A DNA stretch of 64,000 bases from Candidatus Poribacteria bacterium (GTDB lineage: Bacteria > Poribacteria > WGA-4E > WGA-3G), in assembly GCA_028820635.1 (NCBI GenBank), contig JAPPIG010000115.1:100619-164618 (forward strand). The letters run 5' to 3'. The translations under genes were made by a program, and so were the position numbers. The stretch's first letter is position 1, and every line of letters starts with the position of its first letter. Below the pieces are notes generated by a model. The model saw only the letters and a list, made by a program, of their open reading frames with translations, was not told where the DNA came from and made no database searches. Shown one piece after another: positions 16,985-29,000 of this stretch.

Positions 16985-17392
16985 TTATTCTCTGTTAAGA
17001 TTTAATTTATCAGCAAATTCTAACAACTGAACTTCCATTTTTTGAGCTGCCTGTTCTAAACTCTCCTGCACTATCTGAATTTCCTGCACTCGTTCATCTT
17101 GGTGAGTTTTCAGGCAGAACGTCAAATTCATACGGAGGTCAAACAAACTTTGTTGAATATGATCTTCAAAGGAACCCTTTGGGTACATCCACCGCCTGCC
17201 GCGCGTTTGCCGCAGGTTGAAGTGGCAATGTCCATTGTCTCCGCCAAAGCAATCAAACCTCATAACCTCATCGTCATAAATATATAGGGATGCTGCGGGA
17301 CCGCGTCCACCAACATCGTCTCGCCAATATGCCTGTAACACGACATTATCTTGGATAGGATATTCGACTAAATCATGTTTTTGGTTCGCCAT
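16985..17392 (-). CDS. hypothetical protein
   Basis: 135 residues from the ATG at 17392, which has AGGAGG upstream; an ORF extension of 19 codons has no site. The first part looks beta-rich (VEYPIQDNVVLQAYWRDD, ASLYIYDDEVMRFDCFGG) with His and Cys in DNGHCHFNL. The second part is helical (SFEDHIQQSLFDLRMN and a final long helix). No signal peptide. It is the first gene of the operon leading to the nucleotidyltransferase and Nnr. Family not recognised with confidence. Confidence 0.65.
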   Translation of the reverse strand: MANQKHDLVEYPIQDNVVLQAYWRDDVGGRGPAASLYIYDDEVMRFDCFGGDNGHCHFNLRQTRGRRWMYPKGSFEDHIQQSLFDLRMNLTFCLKTHQDERVQEIQIVQESLEQAAQKMEVQLLEFADKLNLNRE

Positions 17393-17561
17393 CTGTAGTC
17401 CTCCTTTTCTCATAAAAGGGATCTGTGGGCAGAATTTAGTGTCGCGCACTGAATAAAAAGTGTCTTGAGTTTCAACTTGAGATGTGATAAATTATAGCAT
17501 TGTTAAAAATAGTGGTCAACATGTAACTTGTGTTATAGCCTTAAAGTAGTGGAGAACTAAC

Positions 17562-18527
17562 TTGCAGATTTCCATTGATGCGGCGCGCCAACTCGCTGAA
17601 ACTTTCTTGATGACAAGTGGTATGTCCGCGACAGATGCCGCTGTTATTGCGGATATCCTGTTAGAAGCGGAGCTGCGTGGACGAAAAACACATGGTTTTA
17701 TCAGATTACCCGGAATCAGAAGTCGTTATGAACAGGGCAAACGGTCTAAAATCCAAGTTGACAAAGAAGAAGGGCAGTGCATCCGGGTTGATGGTGGAAA
17801 CCAACCGGGTTATCTCGTTGCTTACCGTGCAATGGAATTAGCGATTGAAAGGGCAAAGCAAACTGGGGCAAGCATTTGTGGCGTTTACAACACATCACAC
17901 TGTGGCATGGCAGGTTATTATATAGATATGGCGCGGAAGAAAGATCTCATTGGGATTTTATTTGCTGACTGTTTGCCGCGGATTACACCAGAAGGTGGAA
18001 CCGAAGCAATTTTGGGTACAAACCCCATCGCTGTTGGAATTCCTTCCAACAAAGTTCCACTTCTGTTTGATATGTCTACTGCAGCAATTACCAACGGAGA
18101 CTTGCTTGTAGCGATGCGGGAGAATATATCAATTCCTGAAGGTCTCGCGTTTACCCCTGAAGGTGAACCGACAACGGATGCAGAACAAGCCTTAAAGGGA
18201 AGTGTCCGTCCTTTCGGTGGACATAAAGGTTTTGGACTTGCCCTCATCACACAAATTCTTGCAGGGGCACTTGTGAACGCTGCAACTATCCCGCCTCCAG
18301 GGACAAATTACGGTTTGCTCCTAATTGTTCTTGACCCATCGGTTTTTGTTCCCATAGAACAATTCAAAACTGAAGTAGACAGTTTGATTGATCATATTAA
18401 GGCAAATCGGCGGGAAGCAGGCGTTAAAGAAATACTTATCCCTGGCGAACGCGCATATCGTCAACGGGAAATATATCTTAAGTCAGGGATAGACTTAGAC
18501 GATACACTTGTAAATCAATTAAAGTAA
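17562..18527 (+). CDS. Ldh2-family malate/lactate-type dehydrogenase
   Basis: A 321-residue cytoplasmic NAD(P)-dependent oxidoreductase of the malate/L-lactate/ureidoglycolate dehydrogenase fold, distinct from classical LDH. The evidence is the N-terminal pattern ELRGRKTHGFIRLP, the catalytic His region NTSHCGMAGYY, LGTNPIAVGIPS, LLFDMSTAAITNG and GHKGFGLALITQILAG. A TTG start at 17562 is chosen because GGAG lies nine bases upstream and the product begins as the family does (ISIDAARQLAETFL). It is slightly shorter than the usual 330-350 residues. The exact substrate is unclear. It is followed by the Gfo/Idh/MocA gene, so both may act on sugar acids or polyols. Confidence 0.85.
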   Translation: MQISIDAARQLAETFLMTSGMSATDAAVIADILLEAELRGRKTHGFIRLPGIRSRYEQGKRSKIQVDKEEGQCIRVDGGNQPGYLVAYRAMELAIERAKQTGASICGVYNTSHCGMAGYYIDMARKKDLIGILFADCLPRITPEGGTEAILGTNPIAVGIPSNKVPLLFDMSTAAITNGDLLVAMRENISIPEGLAFTPEGEPTTDAEQALKGSVRPFGGHKGFGLALITQILAGALVNAATIPPPGTNYGLLLIVLDPSVFVPIEQFKTEVDSLIDHIKANRREAGVKEILIPGERAYRQREIYLKSGIDLDDTLVNQLK

Positions 18528-18568
18528 CACATTATAATGAACTTTGAAAATAAAGATACACGTTTTTT

Positions 18569-18641
18569 GTAGGAGCGATCTCCGAATCGCGACGAACCTC
18601 GCTGATAGTCGGGAATCGGAGTTCCCTCCTACGGCTTAAAA
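18569..18641. repeat. undisrupted GTAGGAGCGA/GGAGTTCCC palindromic repeat
   Basis: The unit reads TGTAGGAGCGATCTCCGAAT, then CGCGACGAACC and GATAGTCGGGAATC, then GGAGTTCCCTCCTAC. Here GGGAATC joins GGAGTTCCC directly. At 14554, 41112 and 58352 the same junction is filled by hairpin modules, so this is a reference empty site. Confidence 0.8.
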
Positions 18642-18706
18642 TGTTTCGTTAATTCTAAAGTTCACTATAACAAAGCGATCTTTGGGTCGTAATGAAAGGA
18701 AATTAT

Positions 18707-19711
18707 ATGGCAACTTTTAAAGCAGGTATTATTGGTTGTGGTGGACGCGGGCGTGCGCATGCACAGGGGTATCAGGCATCGGAAGATGTTGAGATTGTCG
18801 CATGTTCAGACCCCGTTGAAGGTGCGCGTAACAAATTTGCAGAACAATTTGATGTGCCACGAACCTATGAAGATTATCATGAGATGCTTGAAAAGGAAGA
18901 ACTTGATTTTGTCAGCGTCTGTACGTGGATTGCACTGCATAGGGATATGGTTATCGCTGCTGCTAATAGTGGTATCAAAGCCATTCATTCTGAGAAACCG
19001 ATGGCACCCACATGGGGAGATGCGAAAGCACTTTATCAGGCATGTGTGGATAACGATGTCGTCATAACGTTCTGCCATCAACGTCGTTTTGGTGCACAGT
19101 TTATCAAGGCAAAACAGCTGGCAAACGATGGAACTATCGGTGAAATTCGACGAATGGAAGGTTCATGTTCCAATTTGCTTGATTGGGGAACACATTGGTT
19201 TGATATGTTCCAATTTTATAATAATGACGAACCAATTGACTGGGTTATCGGTCAAATAGATGTGACTGAGGAAAGAATAGTTTTCGGCACTCAGGTTGAA
19301 ACGAGTGGTTTAACGTGGTACCGATGGAAAAACGGCGTAGAAGGTTTGCTGACAACAGGTAGTGTCTCTTTAAAAGGATTCGCAAATCGTATCATCGGCA
19401 CTAAAGGCATCATTGATGTTGGGGGTGGTGCGCCAGTTCGCGTACTGCGAGAAGGGTCCAGCGAATGGGAGCAACCCGATCTGAGCGATGTCACACCAAA
19501 AGGGAACGACACAACCCTTTCTATGCTTGATCTAATTGACAGTGTTAAGACAGGTCGTGAACCAGAACTTAGTGGACGCAAGGCACTCCAGTCAACTGAG
19601 CTAATTTTTGCAACGTATCACTCAAGTCGAGAACGGGCAAAAATTACTTTGCCGCTGACTGCTGATGACTCAGCATTATTAACGATGATTGAGAATGGTG
19701 ATATTGGTTGA
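18707..19711 (+). CDS. Gfo/Idh/MocA family oxidoreductase
   Basis: A 334-residue soluble NAD(P)-dependent sugar or inositol-type dehydrogenase. The Rossmann N-terminus is FKAGIIGCGGRGRAHAQGY. The EKPMAPTWGDAKAL stretch (~95) contains the family EKP motif with the conserved Lys. DWGTHWFDMFQFY (~165) supplies the catalytic-region His. Start ATG at 18707 with AAAGGAAA upstream; an ATG five codons earlier has no suitable site. No signal peptide or Tat motif. The substrate is not predictable. It is preceded at 18569-18641 by a repeat, so it is probably transcribed apart from the Ldh2 gene. Confidence 0.9.
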   Translation: MATFKAGIIGCGGRGRAHAQGYQASEDVEIVACSDPVEGARNKFAEQFDVPRTYEDYHEMLEKEELDFVSVCTWIALHRDMVIAAANSGIKAIHSEKPMAPTWGDAKALYQACVDNDVVITFCHQRRFGAQFIKAKQLANDGTIGEIRRMEGSCSNLLDWGTHWFDMFQFYNNDEPIDWVIGQIDVTEERIVFGTQVETSGLTWYRWKNGVEGLLTTGSVSLKGFANRIIGTKGIIDVGGGAPVRVLREGSSEWEQPDLSDVTPKGNDTTLSMLDLIDSVKTGREPELSGRKALQSTELIFATYHSSRERAKITLPLTADDSALLTMIENGDIG

Positions 19712-20058
19712 TTATTAAAGTTGTAGGTTCACTCCACATGTTGTAAACAAATATATGGGCAGGTTGCGGACCTGCCCACGAAAAAATCAGTCATGCAGGT
19801 ACTAATGAGTAGGTTTTAATCAACCTAATTAAAAATATTGCGTCTAATATATCAGTTAAATAATCACCTTATCTGTTATAAATCTCAAAAACATAGATAT
19901 AGGGACGTGCCAACACTGTGAAACATCGCATCATTGTGCTATTGGATTGATGCGAGTCAATGTTGTGTTGAATGTTATCTGTGCTAATAAGAAATTAATA
20001 CTTGTGAATTCCATGCGAAGTTAAATAGACTAAACTTCGCGGTAGCGGGGGAATACGC
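19712..20058 (+). other. intergenic region with one hairpin, upstream of giant gene
   Basis: About 350 bases without a gene. A hairpin GGGCAGGT (19757-19764) with ACCTGCCC (19770-19777) follows the Gfo/Idh gene; it lacks a T run, so termination is uncertain. The rest is A/T-rich and should contain the promoter of the 10-kb gene, but I see no clear box. Confidence 0.5.
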
Positions 20059-23000
20059 GTGTCAAAAATTAAAAATAGTTTATCTGCTCTATGTTATAAG
20101 AAAAAGAATACTAAATTGTCGTTCGGTTTTCGTTGGACAACCTTTCTCATTTTTCAATTGTTTGTTGCACTGTTATTTATACAACCTGCCGCTTGGGCAG
20201 GTCTTTTAAGCCTCTCCGTAGATGCAAACGGAGATACAGTATTTAACGGTGAAGAGGAAAAGTTGGAGATCACCTTTGAAACCGGCGATGATGGTGCTGT
20301 TGGCCAAACTTATGCATATAAGATTTTAGCGAATGGTCAAACAATTTTCACCGGTCCTGGACCAGATAGTCAATTAACGAAAAATCAGACTGTACGGGTA
20401 GAATGGGATGGGAGAGTCGGAAGTGGTGACCAGCGTAAAAAACTTGCAGATGGAGAATACACGATCAAAGTTGAGCTGACGCAATCTAATGGTTTACCTG
20501 TTCCAGCTCCGGAAAGAGGAGAATTAGAGGTAAATGCAACATTAGACACTACTGCCCCAAAGATTACAATAGGTATTGGGGATAATGCGTTTTCGCCGGT
20601 GTTAGGCACTATTCCTGTTTACTACAGTTTAAGCGAGAATGCTACCAGGGCACAGTTGGAATTCCAGAGAGCCCCCGGAGATGCCACAATTGGCCGTCCT
20701 ATTCAAGTGAGCAGCGAGCGTGGAAATCATACTTACAATTGGAATGGTGCAGATAGTACCGCCAACCGATTTGCCGATGGGCAATACACGTTGAAACTAT
20801 GGGTAAAAGACAATGGGGGAAATGAAGCAACTACTGCTAAAACAGAAACTATTACAATTGACTCAACTGAACCTCGTATCACAGGTATATTCCTAAGCGA
20901 TTCAATATCACTTATAGATGGTATGTTTGTGAACGCGTCAATTCCGACGGTCAGTTTCACTGCAGACGATGGAGAAGGCACGGGTATTGACCTCACTGGC
21001 AGCGATACAGAAATACAGATTAAGCGTGTTAATGGTACAGACGTAAACGGCACATTAACCTACGGAAACAGAGCCACGTTTTCACTAAGTAATTCCATTG
21101 ACGCATTAACAGAAAATGGAAGTTATGAAGTTTCCGTTTCTATAGCCGATAACGTAGGAAACGTCACCTCAAGGCAGGCTAAATTTACCTTTGATAACGC
21201 TGCACCAACCTTAAAAAGTGTGGCAACCAATAAAGGTGAGTTTGTTTCCGGTAGTGGTCTCAAGGGATTGACTGATTTTGTTGAAGCAGCGTTAGAAGAT
21301 AATATTGAACTTAACTTGGATGATTCAACAATACATCTGAGGGGGCCTGATGGAAATGTCATACTCGGGCAGCAGACTCGCCCTGGCAATAATAAAATAC
21401 GGTGGCGCTTGTTCTCGCCCTTGTCAGCAAAAGATGGAATCCAAGATGGTCAATATACTGTTGAGATTGTCGGAACAGATAAAGCAGGAAATAGCACCTC
21501 ACCAATTCAAATCTCGTTTCTATTTGATAATCTGGCACCGGAACTCGTCTCACTCAAACCGGTACAGGATGGTGAACCTTTTTCTATCTTAGGGAATACT
21601 GTTTATCATAATCTTCCCCTCAATCAGTTTATTGCGACCTTCAATGATGGTGAATTTGGAACTGGCGTTGTCTTTTCAGGTGACCAGGAACCTACTCGTA
21701 TTGTTTTTGGCACACCTAATCCAGATGGCAGTATTAATGCTATCTCCGGTCAATCATTTCCAGACAGAAATAACAACGAACTAACTTACATTTTGGATTC
21801 GCCGATCCTGAAAACAGATGGAAGCCAAGACGGGAACTATATACTTAATGTCAAGGCAACAGATTCTCTCGGGAATACCAAAACCTACACGTACCAAGTT
21901 ATCTACGACACACAACTTCCAACACTTAATACGACAGTTCCTGCCGCTAATCAGACTGTTTCTAATTTATCTGAAGTTACGATCAAACTTAATGAAACAA
22001 CCAGTGGTATTGATTTCAGGCGTAGTACATTCCGACTAATACGTGGTGCTGAAGGGAATCAAGTTGAAATTCCTGTGAATATTTCAAATAACGGCACTGA
22101 TACTGCTACGCTCAGACTTTTGCAGCCGATCGCGTTGGACGGTTCAGATGATGGCACTTACACAATTGAAGTAACTCCGACTGACCTTGCGGGAAATATC
22201 GGGGCAGTTGTCCGACGCCAATTCTATCTGGTTAGCCAGACACAACCACGAGTGCAATTAGTAACTCCAGAAACTGGAACTGTCAGTAATTTGAGTAATA
22301 TTACAGTAGAAATTGTTAATTATATAGGTTCAGGTATCAACTTTGATGCCTCAACAATCACCGTCAGAAATGCACAAGGGCTGATTGTTCCACAATCAAA
22401 AGTTGAAGTTGACGCAGCAAGCAATCAGTTAACTTGGAGTACCGAAGCAACAATTCCACGAAACGGCACCGCAGATGGCGAATATACCATGACCGCAACC
22501 TTCGTGGATTTTTCTGGAAATCAATTTACACAGAGTTTCCCCTTTATATTGGATACCCAATTCCCGGCAATTGACACGGTTAAAGTTGGCACTGACCCAC
22601 AATTCCAACTTTCACTTGACAGTGCTACAGACGTTATAGAATCGTTCTCTCAGATAACCGTTGCATTCGATGAAACTGATGTTGACTTTGAGAACACAGC
22701 AGTCTCTTTAACGGGACCAGACGGGACTGAAATCGCCCTTCACCGAAGTAATGACGGTGCAGGCTTATTGACGCTTAATTTCCAAAACCTTGCGAAACTC
22801 GGAACATATATCCTTACAGTTACACCAAGAGACAATATAGGTAATGTTTCCGAAACTCCGTTTATCTATAGGTTCCATTTGGACATCGCCGTACCTGTTG
22901 TTACATCGGTTTTAATTGGTGGCCAGAGTGGAGCTGTTGTCTATGTGAACGGTAGCACTGGGGAGATTATAGCAACGTTAGCAGATACCACAGGAATTGG

Positions 23001-26000
23001 TATAGCGGTAGGAGAAGACGAATCCAACATCGTTGTAACGAGTGCCAGTGGACTACCGGTGCCTGGAGTCATAACAACCAAAGGCAATAATCAACTAATT
23101 TGGCGACCGATAGCACTTCCAACTGACGGGAGTGCTGATGGAAGCTACACTGTTGCTGTCACACCAGTAGATAAAGCGGGACGTACAGGGGACGTTGCGT
23201 ATCGAGCATTTATATTTGATACACAGGAACCCCGAATTACGGCTGCTACACGCGTAACGTTGCATCAACCGATCTCTTATATCGGAGAAAGTTTGACGGG
23301 GTTACAACTCACCGTTGAAGATGTTGGGCCAGCATCGCTCGAACTTGACGATCAGACAATTGAACTCAAAAAGAAAGATGGTGAAGTAGTTCAAGGACAA
23401 ATAACACATGACGGTATAAACCAACTCTTCTTTACTCTTTCTGTACCTTTACCGACCGATGGTAGTGCTGATGGAGAATACACTTTGACGGTTAGCCTCG
23501 TTGACAAAGCAGGTAATCCGTATCGGGTTGAACACGACATTTTTTATGATTCTCAAGTGCCGCACTTATCTGCAGTCACGTTGAATACCGAAACTCCCGT
23601 AAACCTAACACCTTATCAACTTACGGATGTATCTGAATCTATCAACAAACTTACGCTAAATTTTGTAGAGGCGACCCGTGTTGACTTTGAAAATACGGTG
23701 ATTAGTCTAAGAGGTCCAAATACCACTGTGATTCCGCTCGCCTTAGAAAACAACGGTGTTGACCAAGTGACAGCAAGTTTTGTCTCTCTCACACAGGGTG
23801 GTTTGTATACATTGTCAGTAACACCTCGGGATATAGCAGGCAATACCGCACAAGGTGCAGTGTCCTACCCGTTCCAACTTCAGTTTGAAGTGCCTGGACT
23901 ATCTTCTGTGAAAGCAAACACAATAGATACTTCGGTAGAACTTCTCCAACATGAAATTGTTGAGATTTCTGCACCTATTGACAGCCTGACACTTGACTTC
24001 ACGGATGCTACACAGATTGACTCCGAAAATACCAGAGTAGTGTTGACAGGACCAGATGCACAAGAAATTTCCATCACCCAAGAAAACAATGAAAACTTGC
24101 AGTTAATAGTCCATTTTATTTCTTTAACACAAAGCGGTCTCTACACTCTTTCTGTCACACCACAGGATAAATCGGGTAATATCGCCCAGAGTGCCACTCA
24201 ATACCGGTTTCGACTTGACATCGTCCTGCCAGCAGTTAGTTCAGTCCTAATTGATGGCAAACTCGGTGCACCTATATACGTCAATAATGTTGATGTTGAG
24301 ATCGTCGCTACATTCACAGAACCAACCGGAGTCGGGTTAGCATTAGGTAATGACGGATCAACCATTGTCGTCAGTAATGCAGAAGGGCTTCCGATATCCG
24401 GGACTACGACTTCCAATGGGACAAATCAGTTGACTTGGACTCCTACAGCACTTCCAATTGACGGCAGTGCTGATGGAAAATCTACTGTTGCTGTCACACC
24501 AGTAGATAAAGCCGGTCGTACGGGTGATGTTGCATATCGCTCATTCATATATGATACGCAGGAACCCCGCATAACGGCGGCTACACCTATAACACTTCAT
24601 CAACCGATCTCCTATATTGGTAGTTTGACGCAATTCCAGCTTACCGTTGAAGATGTTGGTCCAGCATCGCTTGAACTGGACGATCAAACAATTGAACTAC
24701 AAAACAAAGATGGTGAAGCGGTGCAAGGGCAAATAACACATGATGGAGTAAACCAACTCTTTTTCACACTCTCCGCTCCTTTACCAACAGATGGCAGTGC
24801 TGATGGAGAATACACGCTGGCGGTTAACCTCGTTGATAAAGCTGGTAATCCACATCAGGCAGTTCACAACATTTTTTATGATTCACAAGTGCCGAGATTA
24901 TCTTCAGTCACTTTAAATACCGAGACACCTTTAGACCTAACACCTTATCAAGTTACGGATCTATCTGAGTCTATCAACCAACTCACCTTAAATTTTGTAG
25001 AGGCGACCCAAGTTGACTTTGAAAATACGGTGATTAGTCTAAGAGGTCCGGATGACGCTGCGATTCCGCTTACTTTAGAAAATAACGGTGTTGATCAAGT
25101 GACAGCGAGTTTCGTCTCTCTCACACACGGCGGCTTGTATACACTTTTCGTAACACCACAAGATAAAGCGGGGAATGCTGCACAAGGTGCAGTGTCCTAC
25201 CCATTCCGCCTTGAGTTTGAAGTGCCGGGTCTATCGTCCGTGAAAGCAGACACAGCAGATACTTCCGTAGAACTCACACCTTACGAGACTACCGAAATCT
25301 CTGAATCTATCAGCAGCTTCACGCTTCAGTTCACAGATGCAACGCGGATTGACTTTGAAAATACAAGAGTAACACTAACTGGACCAGATGAACAGCAGAT
25401 ACCTGTCACGCAAGAAAACAACGAAAACGCTCAGTTAGTGGTTCGTTTTGTTTCCTTGATACAAAGTGGACTCTATACACTTACTGTCACACCACAAGAT
25501 AGAGCAGGCAATACGGCACAAAGTGCGGTTCCCTACCCATTCCGACTTGAGTTTGAAGTGCCGGGTCTATCATCTGTGAAAGCAAATACAGTAGATACTG
25601 CGGTAGAACTTACACCTTATGAGGTTACTAAGATTTCTGAATCTATCAGCAGCTTCACGGTTGAGTTCACTGATGCCACGCGCACTGACTTTGAAAATAG
25701 CAGAGTTGTGTTGACAGGACCAAACGATCAACAAATAGCTGTCACACAAGAAAATACTGAAGACTCTCAGTTAATAGTTCGTTTTGTTTCCCTGACACAA
25801 AGTGGTGAGTATACATTGTCCATAACGCCTCAAGATATAGCGGGCAATACAGCACAAAGTGCGGTTCCTTATCCATTCCGTCTTGAGTTTGAAGTGCCGG
25901 GTCTATCATCTGTGAAAGCAAATACAGTAGATACTGCGGTAGAACTTACACCTTATGAGGTTACTAAGATTTCTGAATCTATCAGCAGCTTCACGGTTGA

Positions 26001-29000
26001 GTTCACTGATGCCACGCGCACTGACTTTGAAAATAGCAGAGTTGTGTTGACAGGACCAAACGATCAACAAATAGCTGTCACACAAGAAAATACTGAAGAC
26101 TCTCAGTTAATAGTTCGTTTTGTTTCCCTGACACAAAGTAGCGATTATACATTGTCCATAACGCCTCAAGATATAGCGGGCAATACAGCACAAGGTGCGG
26201 TTCCTTATCCATTCCGTCTTGAGTTTGAAGTGCCGGGGCTATTGTCTGTAAAAGCGAACACAGCAGACGCTTCGGTAGAACTTATCCGGCACGAGATTAT
26301 TGAGATTTCTGAATCCGTCAGCAGTCTCACACTTGAATTCACCGATGCATCGGTCGACTTCGAAAATACCAGCGTGAGACTGACAGGAGCAAATGGACAA
26401 GAGATACCTATCACCCTTGAAGACAATGACGGTTCTGAGTTAATGGTCCGTTTTGTTTCCCTGACACAAAGTGGTGTTTACACACTTGCCGTTATACCGC
26501 AAGATAAGGCAGGAAACGTTGCTCAAAGTGAGACTCAATACCAATTTAGACTTGACACTGCACTCCCAACAGTCAGTTCAGTCCTTGTTGATGGAAGACC
26601 AGGATCATCTGTATACGTACGCAATTCTGTTCTCAGAGTAGTTGCAACGATTACTGATCCTATCGGTGTCGGTGTGTCATTAGGAGATGGTGGCTCAACT
26701 ATTGTCGTTACTAATGCGGAAGACTTTCCAGTATCCGGCACAACGACCTCCAATGGAACAAACCGATTGACATGGACCTCCACACCACTGCCAACAGACG
26801 GTACTGCCGATGGACAATTCACCGTCGCTATAACACCGATGGATAAATCCGGACGTGTTGGCAAAGTTGTCAACCGCCAGTTTATCTATGATACACAAGC
26901 ACCCCGTATAACAGTTGCTACACCATTGGAACTGCATGCACCTGTATCTTATATTGGGAGGGGATTAGATGAGTTCGTTCTCACGATTGAAGATGTGGGA
27001 CCTGCAGGTCTCGAATTAGCCTCTCAAGTTGTAGCCTTAATGGATGCTGAAAGAAACCCTGTTTCCGCTGCATTGAAGTACGATGAACTCACAAGCCAGT
27101 TATATCTGACGCTTTTAAAACCGTTCGCCAATGATGGAAGTGTGGACGGCACCTATTCGCTAAATGTTCTCCTAATTGACAGGGCGGGCAATCGCTTGAA
27201 CTCTCAATTTTCACTTGTTTACGATTCTAAAGCACCGCAAGTTTCATCCGTTGAGGTAAATACTGCTGGGACTCCTATGAAACTGGCGGCGAACGAAATT
27301 GTCGAACTTTCTGAATCTATCAGTACTATCACGATTAAGTTTGCTGAAGCAACGCTTGTTGATTTTGAAAATACGCAAGTATTATTGCTTGATCCAGACG
27401 GTCAAACAATTCCGATCACCCAAGAAGATGACGGTGTTTCTCAACTTACATTAAGTTTTGCTGAGTTGACACAAATCGGTCAGTATACATTATCAGTGAC
27501 ACCACAAGACAAAGCGGGAAATGCTGCACAAAGTCCAATACAATTCTCGTTTAATCTTGAGTTCATTCTTCCAGGTGTTGAGTCTGTTCGTATTGGGGAT
27601 ACTGTCACATTAGGAAGCGCAGACATTGCTTATGTCAATGCAAACAATCTGTTTATTGCTGCAACCTTACTTGACCGGTCAGGAGCAGGCTTATCTTTTG
27701 ATAGCACCGGATCAGACATTCTTGTGGCTCTTGGTAATGAAATTGTCCCAGGAACAATAAGCACGAACGGTACTGACCTGATTGTTTGGGAATCGGCAAC
27801 GCTCTCCGCTGATGGAAGTTCCGACGGTAGATACGCTGTATATGTTACACCTGTTGATAAGAAAGGGCGTGAGGGAAATACTATCTATCGCGAGTTCATT
27901 TATGACACACAAGAACCCGAAATCACGGCGGCTGAACCGATTAATTTAAGTCAACCGGTTTCATATATTAGTGAGAGTTTAACGCAATTTCAATTCACGC
28001 TGCAAGATGTTGGTCCAGCAGACTTAACGCTTGAAGACCAGAAAATTAGCCTCCGCAATCAAAACGGAACTATTATTCCGACAAAATTAACAAATGATTC
28101 TAATAATCAACTGTTTCTTACGCTTGACGAACCATTACCGCTTGATGGTAGTAGAGATGGAGAATACACCGTCGTAATTGCGTTTTCTGATAAAGCTGGG
28201 AATGTCCTTTCTGTTGAACATCCGATTATATATGACACACAAGCACCGACCCTTGTCAGCACAGTGCCCGCTGATAATGCGCGGCTCACTGAAGATATAA
28301 CGCAAATACAGGTAAATTTGAATGATAAGGGCGGAAGCGGTATAGATTGGGATGTGACAACAGTAACATTGGTTGACCCAAACGGCATAGAAATCTCTGG
28401 TGAACTTACCAGTAATGGTAAGACGCAGTTGATACTTAATACGAATCAACTTGTGGCAGATGGACGATATACTATTCGTGTTCAAGCGGTAGACAGAGCA
28501 GGGAACGGAAGTAAGTCTGTTTTTGAAACGGATTTCTTACTATCCAGACTCTTACCAGCTGTCGTTTCTACATCACCAAACACTGCGCCTGAAGATGAAG
28601 CGTACACAAATGAGAAAATTGAAGAAATTGAGGTGATGCTTGAAACAGCAGATGAAAATCACCTTTCGACGCTTCGCTTGCTGAATTCTGAAAATCAAGA
28701 GATCGCAGGGCAGCAGCATCTACAGGCCAACAAGTTGATCTATAGATTGGTTCGTCCACTCGCAACAGATGGGTCTGAAGATGGTGTCTATACAATTCAG
28801 TTTACGCCAATTAGTGCATCAGGTCGGGAAGGTGAAGTCCAAAACTTGACCTTTACGTATGATACGCAAATACCTGAAGTTGAACCTGATGCGGTTAACT
28901 TGATTGTGGCTGAACCCGAGGTTAATAACTCATTGACAGAAATTCGTGTAATTCTTACCGATAACCAAGCCGGAATTGATTGGGAAAACCTTGATGAAGA

